64,000 nucleotides of DNA from Burkholderiales bacterium PBB3 (GCA_002256115.1 NKIK01000002.1:1-64000); one strand, 5' to 3'. Positions 1 through 8,994 are shown, counted from the stretch's first letter. Notes: generated from the sequence alone by a model not told the origin. A program made the numbers and translations.

Positions 1-479
1 AAAGATGGTTTGGGTGCGTAGTAACAACCATCCTATCAATCCACGGGGCAGCCACCTCCTTTTGCGTTCAAATTCAAAGGCTTACGCACGTGACTTCAGC
101 GTCATGTGGCTAAAGTAAGTGCCATTCCCCCTAATCCCTCTTGTGAACAGCGCATTCTCAGGCTGAACCTGCCACACGGGCGGGAAATCCAAGGTTCGCT
201 CGGGGTTCGAAGCCTGTAGCTGAGGTCTATACTGCGGCTCGTGCGGTTGAATGGCTTATCCGTTGATGTGTTTGACTGTAGCGCTGGTACTGCACAAATC
301 ATTGGCATCCACGGCAAAAAATGGCACTGGTATTCAATGCGTTGCTTAACTGCTAGGCATCGACTCGGCTCTCGAAGAGGCTGACGGGAACTCAATAGGT
401 TGTTGTCTGGGCTCTGTCGCGCTGTTGCAGAAATGCAACCGGGTTTTCCCGCAGCTAACACCCTGTTCAAAAACCCCGG
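1..479. other. No recognisable gene
   Basis: Nothing in these bases could be tied to a known family. An open frame of about 120 codons exists on the minus strand (102-470), but its product is rich in Arg, Ser and Pro with no domain-like pattern, and no convincing ribosome site precedes it. It may be spacer or the decayed end of a neighbouring surface-polysaccharide gene that lies outside the window. Confidence 0.4.
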
Positions 480-1565
480 TCACTTGAAGTAGCGAAGTAT
501 CGGAAACGAGCGTTTGGCTGGCACTCTTGCTGCTGGCAACGCTGCACCGACGTTCAACTGGCCATACTGGAATGGTGTGTGGACACTCATTTCCCGCTGA
601 AAGCGCAAGTCGTCCCAGCCGTAGTCGACCTGGAGCACGCCCCGATGCTGCGGGCTAGCCAACATGCTGAACATCCTCTGCAAGCCAATGGTGCGAAACA
701 GTCGCGCGGTCGCCACGGTTGGATTTAGATATAGCAGCGCCTGTTCGATGTCGCGATGTGCCGGCGTAGGCAGGTCAGGAAAATACAACAGATCGCCAAA
801 TCCGTCCTTGAGAAGTTTCTCATCGATACCTTCAAGCAAAGACGCGCCAACCAGAAAGTATTCGTTTGCCAGTCGCGTGGAATTTTCGGGTGTTGCCGAG
901 TCTGTGTTCTCGCCGGGACGCTGCCGAAACTGCACCAGTTCGCGTTCGCTGACGTGGATGTCAAAGTATTTGACTAGGCGCGCCCACATGTCGAAGTCTG
1001 GCACTTGGCGCAAACGGTTGTCGTAGGCACCGACTTTCTCGTAACAGGCCTTGCGGATCATGCCGCTGGGATGACAAAAACAGTTGCCAACAAAGAAGAG
1101 TTGGCGCATCCAGCCACCCCGCGAGCGGTTGGCCTGACGATACACCTGCTGGCGCGGGTCGGTAGTGACGGGGGACGCGCCATGCGCGTCAACAATGCGG
1201 GGCTGGCCGAAGCAGGCACCCACGCTGGAATCGGCTCGCAATATGTCTACCTGATTGCTCAACTTGTCGTCGCAGCTCCACGCATCGTCGGAATTGATGA
1301 CCGCAATAAACTCGCCGCGGGCACGAGCGATCAGGTTGTTGAGGGTGGTGCAGGCGCCCAAATTGACGGATCTGGGGACGAAGTTGACGCGCGCATCCTT
1401 GATTTTGGCGATGGTTCGCACTGACTCATCCTTAGAGCCGTCGTCTTCGATTAGGAATTCGAAGCTTACATCTCTTTGCATCAATACGCTGCTCATGGCT
1501 TCGCGCACGAAGCGAGCGTGGTTGTATGACGCCATGATGACGGAGATCTGAGGAGCGGATGCCAT
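480..1565 (-). CDS. Family 2 glycosyltransferase
   Basis: A 361-residue GT-A glycosyltransferase that would transfer a sugar from a nucleotide-sugar donor, probably on the cytoplasmic face during O-antigen or exopolysaccharide assembly. The first 120 residues carry the GT2 signature: ISVIMASYNHARFVREAMSS at the N-terminus, EDDGSKDES about residue 40 and a DxD-type NSDDAW about residue 92 for metal and nucleotide binding. The C-terminal half is not recognisable and may set acceptor choice. It is last in a minus-strand group with an acyltransferase and an aminotransferase, which fits an amino-sugar surface polysaccharide. Donor and acceptor cannot be told from sequence. Confidence 0.85.
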   Translation of the reverse strand: MASAPQISVIMASYNHARFVREAMSSVLMQRDVSFEFLIEDDGSKDESVRTIAKIKDARVNFVPRSVNLGACTTLNNLIARARGEFIAVINSDDAWSCDDKLSNQVDILRADSSVGACFGQPRIVDAHGASPVTTDPRQQVYRQANRSRGGWMRQLFFVGNCFCHPSGMIRKACYEKVGAYDNRLRQVPDFDMWARLVKYFDIHVSERELVQFRQRPGENTDSATPENSTRLANEYFLVGASLLEGIDEKLLKDGFGDLLYFPDLPTPAHRDIEQALLYLNPTVATARLFRTIGLQRMFSMLASPQHRGVLQVDYGWDDLRFQREMSVHTPFQYGQLNVGAALPAARVPAKRSFPILRYFK

Positions 1566-1574
1566 GCAGTGGGG

Positions 1575-2141
1575 CTAGCCTTTCGATTCGAGGAACAGAC
1601 GGGCTTTATCCAGCAAATCGCGCTGCCTCTCCTTGATTCGCCGGGCCGGAATACCTGAATATATACCGAACGCCGGACAGCTGGTGTTGACCAGGCTGAG
1701 CGCACCGACCGCTACGCCTTCGTCCAATCGCACGCCCGGCAGGGTGGTGCTGCCGCAGCCGATGATGACATGTTGGCCGAAGAAAACGTCCGCGTGCCGG
1801 ACCCCGGTGAACTCGGCTGCAACGGTGGGGTTGGTCATGAATTCCCCGGAATAGTCGTCGGTGCTGGAGTAGACGGAGACGCGGGACGAGAGGTTGCAGA
1901 AATCCGATAACGTGATCCTGCCGGCGCCGATGAGCGAGCTATAAGCGGCAATGTGCACGTGGTTACCTATGTCAATGCCGCCGCGACCAGCAGACAAAAT
2001 GCAGAAATCGTCGATTCGCACATTGCTGCCCAAGGAAATGGCTGCGCAGTTGTGGAACGATGCGAGACTGGAGATCATGAGGTTCGCGCCCAAGGCGGCG
2101 AAGCCCATGTTTTCCAACGTCTCGCGTGCGAGTATCCCCAT
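1575..2141 (-). CDS. Hexapeptide-repeat (left-handed beta-helix) acyltransferase
   Basis: A 188-residue acyltransferase of the LbH/hexapeptide class (WbbJ, FdtC, maltose O-acetyltransferase type), which moves an acetyl or other acyl group from acyl-CoA to a sugar. The body shows the loose six-residue periodicity (ISLGSNVRIDDFC, GIDIGNHVHIAAY, VFFGQHVIIGCGS, LPGVRLDEGVAVGA) and the typical ending YSGIPARRIKER. The ATG at 2141 is preferred over an upstream in-frame start because it lies two bases after the stop of the aminotransferase gene and begins the homologous part. An aminotransferase followed by an LbH acyltransferase is the usual pair for an N-acylated amino sugar; the exact sugar is unknown. 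Confidence 0.8.
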   Translation of the reverse strand: MGILARETLENMGFAALGANLMISSLASFHNCAAISLGSNVRIDDFCILSAGRGGIDIGNHVHIAAYSSLIGAGRITLSDFCNLSSRVSVYSSTDDYSGEFMTNPTVAAEFTGVRHADVFFGQHVIIGCGSTTLPGVRLDEGVAVGALSLVNTSCPAFGIYSGIPARRIKERQRDLLDKARLFLESKG

Positions 2142-2143
2142 GG

Positions 2144-3250
2144 CTAGGCACCCACAATGAGGTCGATGACCCGCTGCTGATCCGCCCAGGCCAAGGCTGG
2201 AAAAATGGGCAGACACAGCACCTGCCGTGCCGTCCGTGTCGCGACCGGCAAGTTGGCAGGCTGGGCCGACGGCAGGCCTCGATACATGGGAAACTCAGAA
2301 ATCAGAGGATGAAAATAGCGGCGGGCAAAGAGATTGCTTGCACTCAATTTTTCGTAGAGCGCGTCTCGATTGAGGGCATAGTCCTCTTGAACCAAAATTG
2401 GGAAATAGCCGTGATTGTTGCGAAAGTCACTGGAAGTGCCTACTACATGTATCCCTCTGACTCCGGTGAGCGCGCCAAGGTATAGCTCGGCTATTTCCTT
2501 GCGCCGGGCAATGGCTCCGTCGACATGCTTGAGCTGAAGCAATCCAAGCGCTGCATTGAACTCGCTCAACTTGCCATTGATCCCAGGCGCAACCACGGTG
2601 ACCTCGTCGACGAAACCGAAGTTTTTCAGGTGATCAATGCGGTGCTTCGTCTTGGCATCCGGACACACGATGGCACCGCCCTCAAAAGTATTGAAGACTT
2701 TGGTGGCGTGAAAGCTGAGGACCGACAAATCTCCATGGCTGGCGATGCTTGCGCCCTGGCGGTGAACCCCAAACGCATGCGCTGCGTCGTAGATCACCCG
2801 CAAGTTGTATAGATCGGCAATCCGCTGAATGGCATCCACGTCGCACGGGTGCCCATAGCAATGCACGGGCAGGATCGCCGTGGTCTGGGGCGTGATGGCC
2901 GATTCGACTTTGTTGGGATCGAGATTGAGGGTATGCGGATCGATGTCGACAAAGACCGGCTTGATGCCGTTCCACAGGGCCGAATGCGCTGTCGCAACGA
3001 AGGAATAAGGTGTTGTGATGATTTCGCCAGTGACCCGCAGGGCCTGAAGCGCGGTAACTAGGGCGATAGTTCCGTTGGTGAACAAGGACAGGTACGGTAC
3101 GCCCAAGTAATCGGCAAGCTCTTTTTCGAACTGCTGGTGAAACGGGCCACCATTCGTCAGCGTCTTGCTGGCCCAGATTTGCTCAAGGTACGGCAGGAAC
3201 TCTGCCAATGGTGGCAAGTGCGGCTGCGTAACGTGGATTTTTCCTAGCAT
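2144..3250 (-). CDS. DegT/DnrJ/EryC1/StrS aminotransferase
   Basis: A 368-residue PLP-dependent sugar aminotransferase that would convert a nucleotide-linked keto sugar to an amino sugar using glutamate. Family marks: TNGGPFHQQFE near residue 33, the GTIALVTAL cofactor-binding stretch near 60, IYDAAHAFG (Asp155) and SFHATKVFNTFEGG, in which Lys184 should hold the PLP. The ATG at 3250 (MLGKIHV) is chosen because the 34 residues upstream in the same frame do not look like the family, whose usual length is 360-380. It heads the three-gene minus-strand group. VioA/FdtB/QdtB-type enzymes are the closest functional group I can name. Confidence 0.85.
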   Translation of the reverse strand: MLGKIHVTQPHLPPLAEFLPYLEQIWASKTLTNGGPFHQQFEKELADYLGVPYLSLFTNGTIALVTALQALRVTGEIITTPYSFVATAHSALWNGIKPVFVDIDPHTLNLDPNKVESAITPQTTAILPVHCYGHPCDVDAIQRIADLYNLRVIYDAAHAFGVHRQGASIASHGDLSVLSFHATKVFNTFEGGAIVCPDAKTKHRIDHLKNFGFVDEVTVVAPGINGKLSEFNAALGLLQLKHVDGAIARRKEIAELYLGALTGVRGIHVVGTSSDFRNNHGYFPILVQEDYALNRDALYEKLSASNLFARRYFHPLISEFPMYRGLPSAQPANLPVATRTARQVLCLPIFPALAWADQQRVIDLIVGA

Positions 3251-3354
3251 ATTGGCGCGATGATAAGCGACATCCGGCTCTGGCCGTTGCATCGCACACG
3301 CACTCAGTTCGTCGCAAGTATGACCTGGACCCACGACGGCAAAGCATTTCACAA

Positions 3355-3573
3355 TGGCTGGTACTGAAGCACGGCGAAGTGGTTCTGCGGTACGCCAAGC
3401 AATTGCTGCCGACCGTCAATATTTTTGACGAACGCAGGCACTTTGAACCTGGCCCGGATGTGGCCAAGGTGCTTCGAATTGGCGATATGCAAGTGGGCGT
3501 CATGATCTGTGAGGACGGCTGGAACGACGACGGCAATGACTACGGTGTGAATCCATTTGGCCGGCTAGCCAGT
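3355..3573 (+). pseudogene. nadE: Fragment of NAD+ synthase (nadE) glutaminase domain
   Basis: About 73 codons encode a piece of the nitrilase-like amidase domain of glutamine-dependent NAD+ synthetase: KQLLPTVNIFDERRHFEPG followed by VGVMICEDGWND and YGVNPFGRLASA. In intact enzymes the C of CEDGWND is the amidase nucleophile. The fragment has neither the real N-terminus nor the C-terminal synthetase domain. Its frame runs directly into a transposase fragment, so both are leftovers joined by an old rearrangement. It should not be a working gene. Confidence 0.7.
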
Positions 3574-3585
3574 GCTGGTCAGTTC

Positions 3586-3774
3586 GACGGCCAGGGCTAC
3601 CACCACAGCCCCAGGCCCTATGTCCGTCAGACCTTTCGCAAATATCTTGAGTGCGGCATCTTTGCCCACGGCTTTGCCCGCGCCTGGTGTGATGACTGCG
3701 GGCACGACTACTTCGTGGCCTATTCCTGCAAAGGCCGAGGCGTCTGCCCCTCGTGCAACATGCGGCGTATGGCG
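3586..3774 (+). pseudogene. Fragment of IS91-family transposase (zinc-binding N-terminus)
   Basis: About 60 codons match the N-terminal zinc-binding part of IS91/ISCR-type transposases: TFRKYLECGIFAHGFARAWC, then CDDCGHDYFVAYSCKGRGVC and CPSCNMRRM. Cysteine pairs are kept, but the sequence loses similarity after MRRM and stops near 3832. The catalytic HUH region is absent. It is in frame with the nadE fragment before it. The stretch 3775-3941 after it holds nothing recognised. Confidence 0.7.
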
Positions 3775-3941
3775 GCGGGAGACCACTGGACTACCCGGAA
3801 CCGGCCGGTGGCGGTCGTCCGCTTACGCCCCTGACCCGACCTACGGGGTAGTTCCGCGAGCACCCGCTTTGGGCCTGAAGTTGCCTGTCGCAAAAAAGCA
3901 ATGCTCAAAGGCCCAAAGTCAGCGACTTAAAACTACAAATT

Positions 3942-5147
3942 TCACAGCACCTCCCGCAGATTCACCGCAGGCCACTGACCGTTTTGCCATAACTTTTCAG
4001 TCACAGCGGTATGCGGCAGCAGCAGCGCTGCCACCAGCGGTGTCAATGAAGTGGTCTCGGGGTCAATCAGCAGCAAGTACCGCGCTTCCGCCGCATTGCC
4101 ATCGCCTTCCTGCAGTTGCCCGGCCCAGTCCAGCGCGGTCAGGGCATCCAGTACGGGCTCCAGGCGCAGCGCGTCGGTCTGCAGCGCTACACACAATTCG
4201 CTAACCGTCAGGCCTTTGCGGTGCAAGGGCCGTGCGCTGTTTAACTGCTGCAGCACTTCTAGCGCCAATTGAAACTGCCAGCCCTGCCCCACCCTGCGCC
4301 GGGGTATGCCAGCGATCAGGCTGGGCACATACGCGGTAAGCGCCGCACCCAGCAGCACGATCACCCAGGCGGTGTAAATCCAGATCAACAAAATGGGCAC
4401 CGTGGCAAAGGCACCGTACACCGCCGAATAGGTGGGCACGCTGCTCAAATACAGGGTCAGGCCGCGCTTGGCCACCTCGATGCCTGCGGCCACAAACAGG
4501 CCGCCCATCCAGGCATGGCCCCAGCGCACATGGGTGTTGGGCACATAGCGAAACATGGCCGCCATGCCGCCCCCCACCAGCGCAAACTGCAATACCTCCA
4601 ACACAAACCCAAACCCGCCCAAAAAGCCCTTAGACGCTGAGAACGCGTACGAGGTCATGCTCAAGCTCACCCCCAGCAGCAGCGGCCCCAGGGTGATAGC
4701 GGCCCAATAAATCAGCACGCGCTGGCCCAGTGGCCGAGGTGTGCGCACTCGCCAAATACTGTTCAGCGTGCGGTCTATCGTAAAAATCAGCGCCAGCGCC
4801 GTGCCCAGCAAAAAGGCCAACCCTACCGCGCCCAGTTTGCTGGCCTTGCCCGCAAACTGATTCAGGTAGCCCAGCACCTGGCGGGAGATGTTGTCGGGCA
4901 CCAGGCTTTCTATGAGCCACTTTTGCAGCACATCCTGAAACTTGGCAAACATCGGGAAAGCCGTGAACACGGCCAAGGCCACGGTAAAAAAGGGCACCAG
5001 CGCGATGATGGTGGTGAAGGTCAGGCTGCTGGCGGTGAGGCCCAGGCGGTCCTCACGGAAGCGTTCACGCAGGGTTAAAAAGGCATCTAGCCATGGCACT
5101 TTGGCCACATCGGATATCCAGGCACGCAGTCGTTGTAGGTGGGGCAT
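3942..5147 (-). CDS. YihY/BrkB-family inner-membrane protein
   Basis: A 401-residue integral membrane protein of the YihY/virulence factor BrkB family (once mis-assigned as RNase BN). Residues from about 35 to 280 hold six hydrophobic segments with family features: LTASSLTFTTIIALVPFFTV, the Gly-rich LGAVGLAFLLGTALALIF, YVPNTHVRWGHAWMGG and the late SAVYGAFATVPILLIWIYTA. The last 110 residues form a soluble tail with a winged-helix look, common in proteobacterial members. The start at 5147 (MPHLQRL) is chosen because the longer upstream frame runs over the divergent DUF2069 gene. Biochemical role is unsettled. Confidence 0.85.
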   Translation of the reverse strand: MPHLQRLRAWISDVAKVPWLDAFLTLRERFREDRLGLTASSLTFTTIIALVPFFTVALAVFTAFPMFAKFQDVLQKWLIESLVPDNISRQVLGYLNQFAGKASKLGAVGLAFLLGTALALIFTIDRTLNSIWRVRTPRPLGQRVLIYWAAITLGPLLLGVSLSMTSYAFSASKGFLGGFGFVLEVLQFALVGGGMAAMFRYVPNTHVRWGHAWMGGLFVAAGIEVAKRGLTLYLSSVPTYSAVYGAFATVPILLIWIYTAWVIVLLGAALTAYVPSLIAGIPRRRVGQGWQFQLALEVLQQLNSARPLHRKGLTVSELCVALQTDALRLEPVLDALTALDWAGQLQEGDGNAAEARYLLLIDPETTSLTPLVAALLLPHTAVTEKLWQNGQWPAVNLREVL

Positions 5148-5168
5148 GCCGCTATGATGCCATCGACT

Positions 5169-5606
5169 ATGAACCCGCCATCCAGCCCCCCCGAACACGC
5201 CCCAAACAGCCCTCAGGCTCAAACTATCAATCGCATCCGCTGGTTGGCTTTCACCAGCACCCTCGCCCTCATTGCCTTGGGCATTGCTTGGGAGCTTGTC
5301 TGGGCACCGGTACGCCCCGGCGGCTCCACCCTGGTGCTGAAGGTGCTTCCGCTGTGTTTTACGCTGACCGGGCTGTGGATGAACCGCATGTACACCTACC
5401 GCTGGCTGAGCCTGCTGGTGTGGTTGTACTTTACCGAGGGCGTGGTGCGCGCCTACAGCGACAAGGCCCCCGGCAACTACCTGGCGCTGGCCGAAGTGGC
5501 GCTGAGCGTTGTGATTTTTGTTGCCTGCGTCCTGCATGTGCGCTTGCGCCAGCGCTACGCCAAAGACGCCGCCCTAAAACAAACCACCACAGAGGTGACC
5601 GTCTAA
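5169..5606 (+). CDS. DUF2069 small membrane protein
   Basis: A roughly 145-residue inner-membrane protein with about four hydrophobic segments (WLAFTSTLALIALGIAWELV, LVLKVLPLCFTLTGLWM, WLSLLVWLYFTEGVV, ALSVVIFVACVLHVRL). The YRWLSLLVWLYFTEGVVRAY stretch is typical of DUF2069 proteins of beta- and gammaproteobacteria. In-frame ATGs also exist just upstream, so the exact start is open. It is divergent from the YihY-family gene with only about 20 bp between starts, and its stop overlaps the next start (TAATG), so it is translationally coupled to the oxidase gene. Function unknown. Confidence 0.75.
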   Translation: MNPPSSPPEHAPNSPQAQTINRIRWLAFTSTLALIALGIAWELVWAPVRPGGSTLVLKVLPLCFTLTGLWMNRMYTYRWLSLLVWLYFTEGVVRAYSDKAPGNYLALAEVALSVVIFVACVLHVRLRQRYAKDAALKQTTTEVTV

Positions 5607-7105
5607 TGGACAAAACTGCCATCCTGCAAGCCTTGCGCGCCATCGTGGGCGACGCCCATGTACTCACCGAAGGCGACCTGACCGCCTACGAACAAGACTG
5701 GCGCAAACGCGAGCGCGGCCACGCGCTGGCCGTGGTGCGCCCCGCCACCACTCCCGAGGTGGCCGCCGTAGTGAAGTGCTGCGCGGCGGCGGGTGTCAGC
5801 ATCGTGCCCCAGGGCGGTAACACCGGCATGGTGGTGGGCTCTACGCCAGATGCCAGCGGCACACAGGTCGTGCTGAGCCTGCAGCGCCTGAACCGCTTAC
5901 GCGTGGTGGATGGCGCGAATCTGACCGTGACGGTCGAGGCCGGCTGCATTTTGCAAACCCTGCAAGAGGCCTGTGAGGCCCAAGGATTTTTATTCCCCTT
6001 GAGCCTGGCCGCCGAGGGTAGTTGCACCATTGGCGGCAACCTGGCCACCAATGCGGGCGGCACGCAGGTGGTGCGCTATGGCAATACCCGCGAGCTGTGC
6101 CTGGGCCTGGAAGTGGTGACCGCCCAGGGCGAGATTTGGGACGGCCTGACCGGCCTGCGCAAAGACAACACCGGCTATGACTTGCGCCATTTGTTCATCG
6201 GCTCCGAAGGCACGCTGGGCATCATCACCGCGGCCACGATGAAGCTGTACCCGATGCCTGCTACGCAGCTCACCGCACTGGCCGCCGTGCCATCGCTAGA
6301 CGCTGCCGTGCAACTGCTGGGCCTGGCACATAAGCACCTGAACGCCGGGCTCACGGGCTTTGAGGTGATGGGCGACTTTGCACTGGGCTTGGTGCGCAAG
6401 CACTTCCCGCAGCAAAAGGTGCCGTTTGGTGGTGAGGCCGCCGCAGCGCCGGGCCGCCCCAAGCAAGGCACGGCCCCCACGGGGGGCAGCGAACCACACG
6501 CAGTGGGGAGCGTGGGGGCACCATATTGCGTCGTTTTAGAAAACTCCGACCACGAATCCGAAGACCACGCGCGCAAGCAATTTGAGCGCTTGCTGGAAGC
6601 CGCGCTGGAACAAGGCTGTGTGCTGGATGCCGTGGTGGCCGAGAACATAGCCCAGGCCCGCGCGCTGTGGCACATCCGCGAGAGCATTCCGCTGGCGCAG
6701 GCGCAGGAAGGCCTGAATATCAAACACGACATCAGCATTGCGGTATCAAAAATTCCCGCCTTTGTGCAGGAGGCCGATGCCGCTTTGCAGGCGGCCTTCC
6801 CCGGTGTGCGTCTGGTCAACTACGGCCACCTGGGCGATGGCAATTTGCACTACAACGTGCAGGCCCCGGCAGATGCCGATGCCGAGGTGTTTTTGACGAC
6901 GCAAGAAGGCCCGATCAACACCCTGGTCTACGCGCTGGTGGACCAGTACCGTGGCTCCATCTCCGCCGAGCACGGCATTGGCAGCCTGAAGCGCGACAAG
7001 TTGGCCCACCACAAATCGCCCGTGGCGCTGGCTGCCATGCGCGCCATCAAAACGGCGCTGGACCCGCACAACACACTCAACCCCAACCGTGTGCTGCCCG
7101 CGTGA
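5606..7105 (+). CDS. FAD-binding oxidase (GlcD/D-2-hydroxyacid dehydrogenase type)
   Basis: A 499-residue flavoprotein of the FAD_binding_4 plus FAD-oxidase C group (GlcD, D-lactate or D-2-hydroxyglutarate dehydrogenase), oxidising a D-2-hydroxy acid. FAD-domain marks: VVRPATTPEVAAVVKCC, VPQGGNTGMVVGS, GNLATNAGGTQVVRYGNTRE and HLFIGSEGTLGIITAATMKL. The C-terminal part has YGHLGDGNLHYNV and ISAEHGIGSLKRDKL with the metal- and substrate-binding histidines. Residues about 281-304 are an extra Gly/Pro/Ala-rich insert encoded by an interspersed repeat that also sits in the CinA-like gene at 61 kb. The start overlaps the DUF2069 stop, and the end overlaps the MFS gene start. The exact substrate is not readable. 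Confidence 0.85.
   Translation: MDKTAILQALRAIVGDAHVLTEGDLTAYEQDWRKRERGHALAVVRPATTPEVAAVVKCCAAAGVSIVPQGGNTGMVVGSTPDASGTQVVLSLQRLNRLRVVDGANLTVTVEAGCILQTLQEACEAQGFLFPLSLAAEGSCTIGGNLATNAGGTQVVRYGNTRELCLGLEVVTAQGEIWDGLTGLRKDNTGYDLRHLFIGSEGTLGIITAATMKLYPMPATQLTALAAVPSLDAAVQLLGLAHKHLNAGLTGFEVMGDFALGLVRKHFPQQKVPFGGEAAAAPGRPKQGTAPTGGSEPHAVGSVGAPYCVVLENSDHESEDHARKQFERLLEAALEQGCVLDAVVAENIAQARALWHIRESIPLAQAQEGLNIKHDISIAVSKIPAFVQEADAALQAAFPGVRLVNYGHLGDGNLHYNVQAPADADAEVFLTTQEGPINTLVYALVDQYRGSISAEHGIGSLKRDKLAHHKSPVALAAMRAIKTALDPHNTLNPNRVLPA
6448..6518 (+). repeat. GC-rich interspersed repeat inside the oxidase gene (copy A)
   Basis: A 71-bp stretch beginning GCCGGGCCGCCCCAAG and ending GGGAGCGTGGGGG. A near-identical 71-bp copy lies in reverse orientation at 61133-61203 within the CinA-like gene. 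Differences are a handful of substitutions and compensating one-base indels, so the downstream frame is kept. Here it adds about 24 residues (RPKQGTAPTGGSEPHAVG core) to a family that normally lacks them. Confidence 0.85.
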
Positions 7106-8262
7106 CCCATTTTCTTCTGCTGGCCATCGTTTATTTGGCCTTTATCAGCCTGGGCCTGCCTGACGGTTTATTGGGTGTGGCGTGGCCCGCCATACGTGCC
7201 GATATGGGCCAGCCACTGGCTGCGGTGGGCTACATCACGATCACGATGACGATTTGCTCGGCCGCGTCCAGCTTCTGGGCCGGTGCCATTACCAAGCGCC
7301 TGGGCACGGGCGCGGTGGTGGCGGGCAGTTGCCTAGTTACGGGCTTGGCGCTGGTGGGGTTTGCAGCCGCGCCGTCTTTCATCTGGCTGGTGTTATTGGG
7401 CATACCGCTGGGCCTGGGTGCGGGTACGGTCGATGCCAGCCTGAACCATTTTGTGGCCGAGCATTACTCGTCGCGCCACATGAACTGGCTACACGGTTTT
7501 TGGGGCATAGGCGCTACCACTGGGCCTTTCATCATGGGCCTGGCGTTGGCCAGCAGCGCGGGCTGGACCTCCGGTGCGCAAACCATTGGTTTCATTCAAC
7601 TGGGCCTGGCCGCGGTGCTGGCCTTGAGCCTGCCGCTGTGGGCGAATGAGCACTCCAAGCCCCCGGCGGGCGAAGGTGAACACGGGCTGCCAGCGCAGTT
7701 CAAGCCGGTGCGCACGGCGGCGCTGTGGTTGTCGCCATTTATTTTCCTGTTGTACGTGGCCGCCGAAATGGGTACCGGCCTGTGGGCGGCCAGCATTTTG
7801 GTCAGCACGCGCGGCTTGTCCACGGGCGACGCGGGCCTGTGGGTTTCGGTGTACTTTGGTTCCATCACCGCCGGGCGCTTCGGTGTGGGCCTGGTGTCTA
7901 ACCGGCTGGGCAATCGCAAGCTGGTGCAGTTGGGCATTTGCCTAGCGGCAGTAGGGGCTACCGTGTTTGCGCTGCCGCAGGTGTTTGGCGCGCTGGCGTC
8001 AGGCGGTTTGGTGCTGATGGGCCTGGGCTGTGCGCCTATCTTCCCATCGCTGATGCACGAAACCGCGCGGCGCTTTCCACCTGATGTGGCCCGCACGGTG
8101 ATTGGCCGCCAAATGTCTCTGGCCTATGTGGGTGGCTCCGTCGTGCCCGCAGCCTTTGGCCTGGTGGCCACCTACGCCGGGCTGGGCACCGTCATGCCGC
8201 TGGTAGTGGCCGTGTTGATCGGCGTGCTGGTGCTGACCACCGCGCTGGACCGCATGACCTGA
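7102..8262 (+). CDS. MFS transporter
   Basis: A 386-residue major facilitator with about 12 hydrophobic segments, beginning with a GTG that overlaps the stop of the oxidase gene (GTGA). The first segment (LLLAIVYLAFISLGLPDGLL) is typical of the FucP/YfkF-like group. WLHGFWGIGATTGPFIMG and GSITAGRFGVGLVSNRLG are the helix 4-5 and inter-helix regions expected in the two halves. Coupling to the flavin oxidase suggests uptake of that enzyme's substrate or export of its product, but this is inference only. Confidence 0.8.
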   Translation: MTHFLLLAIVYLAFISLGLPDGLLGVAWPAIRADMGQPLAAVGYITITMTICSAASSFWAGAITKRLGTGAVVAGSCLVTGLALVGFAAAPSFIWLVLLGIPLGLGAGTVDASLNHFVAEHYSSRHMNWLHGFWGIGATTGPFIMGLALASSAGWTSGAQTIGFIQLGLAAVLALSLPLWANEHSKPPAGEGEHGLPAQFKPVRTAALWLSPFIFLLYVAAEMGTGLWAASILVSTRGLSTGDAGLWVSVYFGSITAGRFGVGLVSNRLGNRKLVQLGICLAAVGATVFALPQVFGALASGGLVLMGLGCAPIFPSLMHETARRFPPDVARTVIGRQMSLAYVGGSVVPAAFGLVATYAGLGTVMPLVVAVLIGVLVLTTALDRMT

Positions 8263-8301
8263 ATCAGTCAGAGGCATATGAAAACGCATGGCAGTTGTGC
8301 A

Positions 8302-8327
8302 TATACTGTGCGCATTGTTGATGGAGT
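8302..8327 (+). promoter_or_regulatory. Probable ccdAB promoter and ribosome site
   Basis: A TATACT hexamer at 8302-8307 lies inside a partly repeated TGTGCATA/TGTGCGCA stretch, and a GGAG sits 8 bases before the ccdA ATG. CcdA normally represses its own promoter, so the short repeat could be its operator. No good -35 hexamer is seen. Confidence 0.4.
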
Positions 8328-8333
8328 ATCTTC

Positions 8334-8636
8334 ATGTTGACTTTTGATAACGCCCCCAAGAAAGCCACCAATTTATCCCTGTCCGCGTCTACGCTAGAAA
8401 AGGCGCGGGAGCTGGGCTTGAACCTATCCAAAACGGTGGATGAATTGCTGGAAAAAGAAGTCCGGCGCGTTTCCCGCATCCAATGGGCCGAGCGGAACAA
8501 GGTAGCTATTGAGCAGTACAACGCACGCATTGAGAGCGAGGGCACGTTTGCCCAGCAAGTGCAGGAGTGGCTGGTCGCACAGGGAGAGACTCCGGCACCC
8601 AATGACGCACCACATAACGCACACTCTGCGGCCTGA
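8334..8636 (+). CDS. ccdA: CcdA-type antitoxin
   Basis: A 100-residue antitoxin of the CcdA family, about 25 residues longer than plasmid F CcdA. The N-terminal ribbon-helix-helix part (KATNLSLSASTLEKARELGL) would bind the operator. The C-terminal half (EEVRRVSRIQWAERNKVAIE-type pattern with QYNARIESEG) matches the CcdB-binding tail WxxEN..AI...N..ve..G of the family. The ccdB gene follows 26 bp later. It stands directly before thyA, so the pair sits at the left shoulder of the genomic island but belongs to the core side by position and base composition. Confidence 0.85.
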   Translation: MLTFDNAPKKATNLSLSASTLEKARELGLNLSKTVDELLEKEVRRVSRIQWAERNKVAIEQYNARIESEGTFAQQVQEWLVAQGETPAPNDAPHNAHSAA

Positions 8637-8662
8637 GCCCCACCTGACTGGACTTTTTTGAC

Positions 8663-8977
8663 ATGGCGCAATTTGATGTCTATACCAACCCCATGGCAGA
8701 CCAACGCGCCCGTATTCCCTACTGGCTGGATTTGCAATCTGACCATATTGCCCAACTCGGCTCCCGCGTCATCATTCCCCTGCGTACCCTTTCCAGCATG
8801 GGCCCGCGCATTGACGGGCTACAACCCCTGGTCACAGTGGGACAGCAAGAATTGTGCGCCGATGTGCCGTCGGTTGCCTCATTTCCGGCCCGGCTGCTGA
8901 AGACCCCACACAGCTCCATCGCCACCCAGCGGCACGATTTGATTGCTGCGCTGGACTATTTGCTTTCGGGATTCTGA
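8663..8977 (+). CDS. ccdB: CcdB-type toxin (gyrase poison)
   Basis: A 104-residue protein of CcdB length. It begins [10 protein letters not shown], the classic CcdB start, and shows [19 protein letters not shown] and a C-terminal ALDYLLSGF ending. The family poisons DNA gyrase through its last residues (W-G-I in plasmid F CcdB); here the ending is S-G-F, a common variant in chromosomal members, so activity on gyrase is uncertain. It pairs with the CcdA gene upstream and ends 17 bp before thyA. Confidence 0.85.
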   Translation: MAQFDVYTNPMADQRARIPYWLDLQSDHIAQLGSRVIIPLRTLSSMGPRIDGLQPLVTVGQQELCADVPSVASFPARLLKTPHSSIATQRHDLIAALDYLLSGF

Positions 8978-8994
8978 ACACCTCAGAACAACAC

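Noticed and set aside
102..470. Minus-strand frame of 122 codons at the window start
   Set aside because: No ribosome site, odd composition and no domain; kept only as an unexplained stretch.
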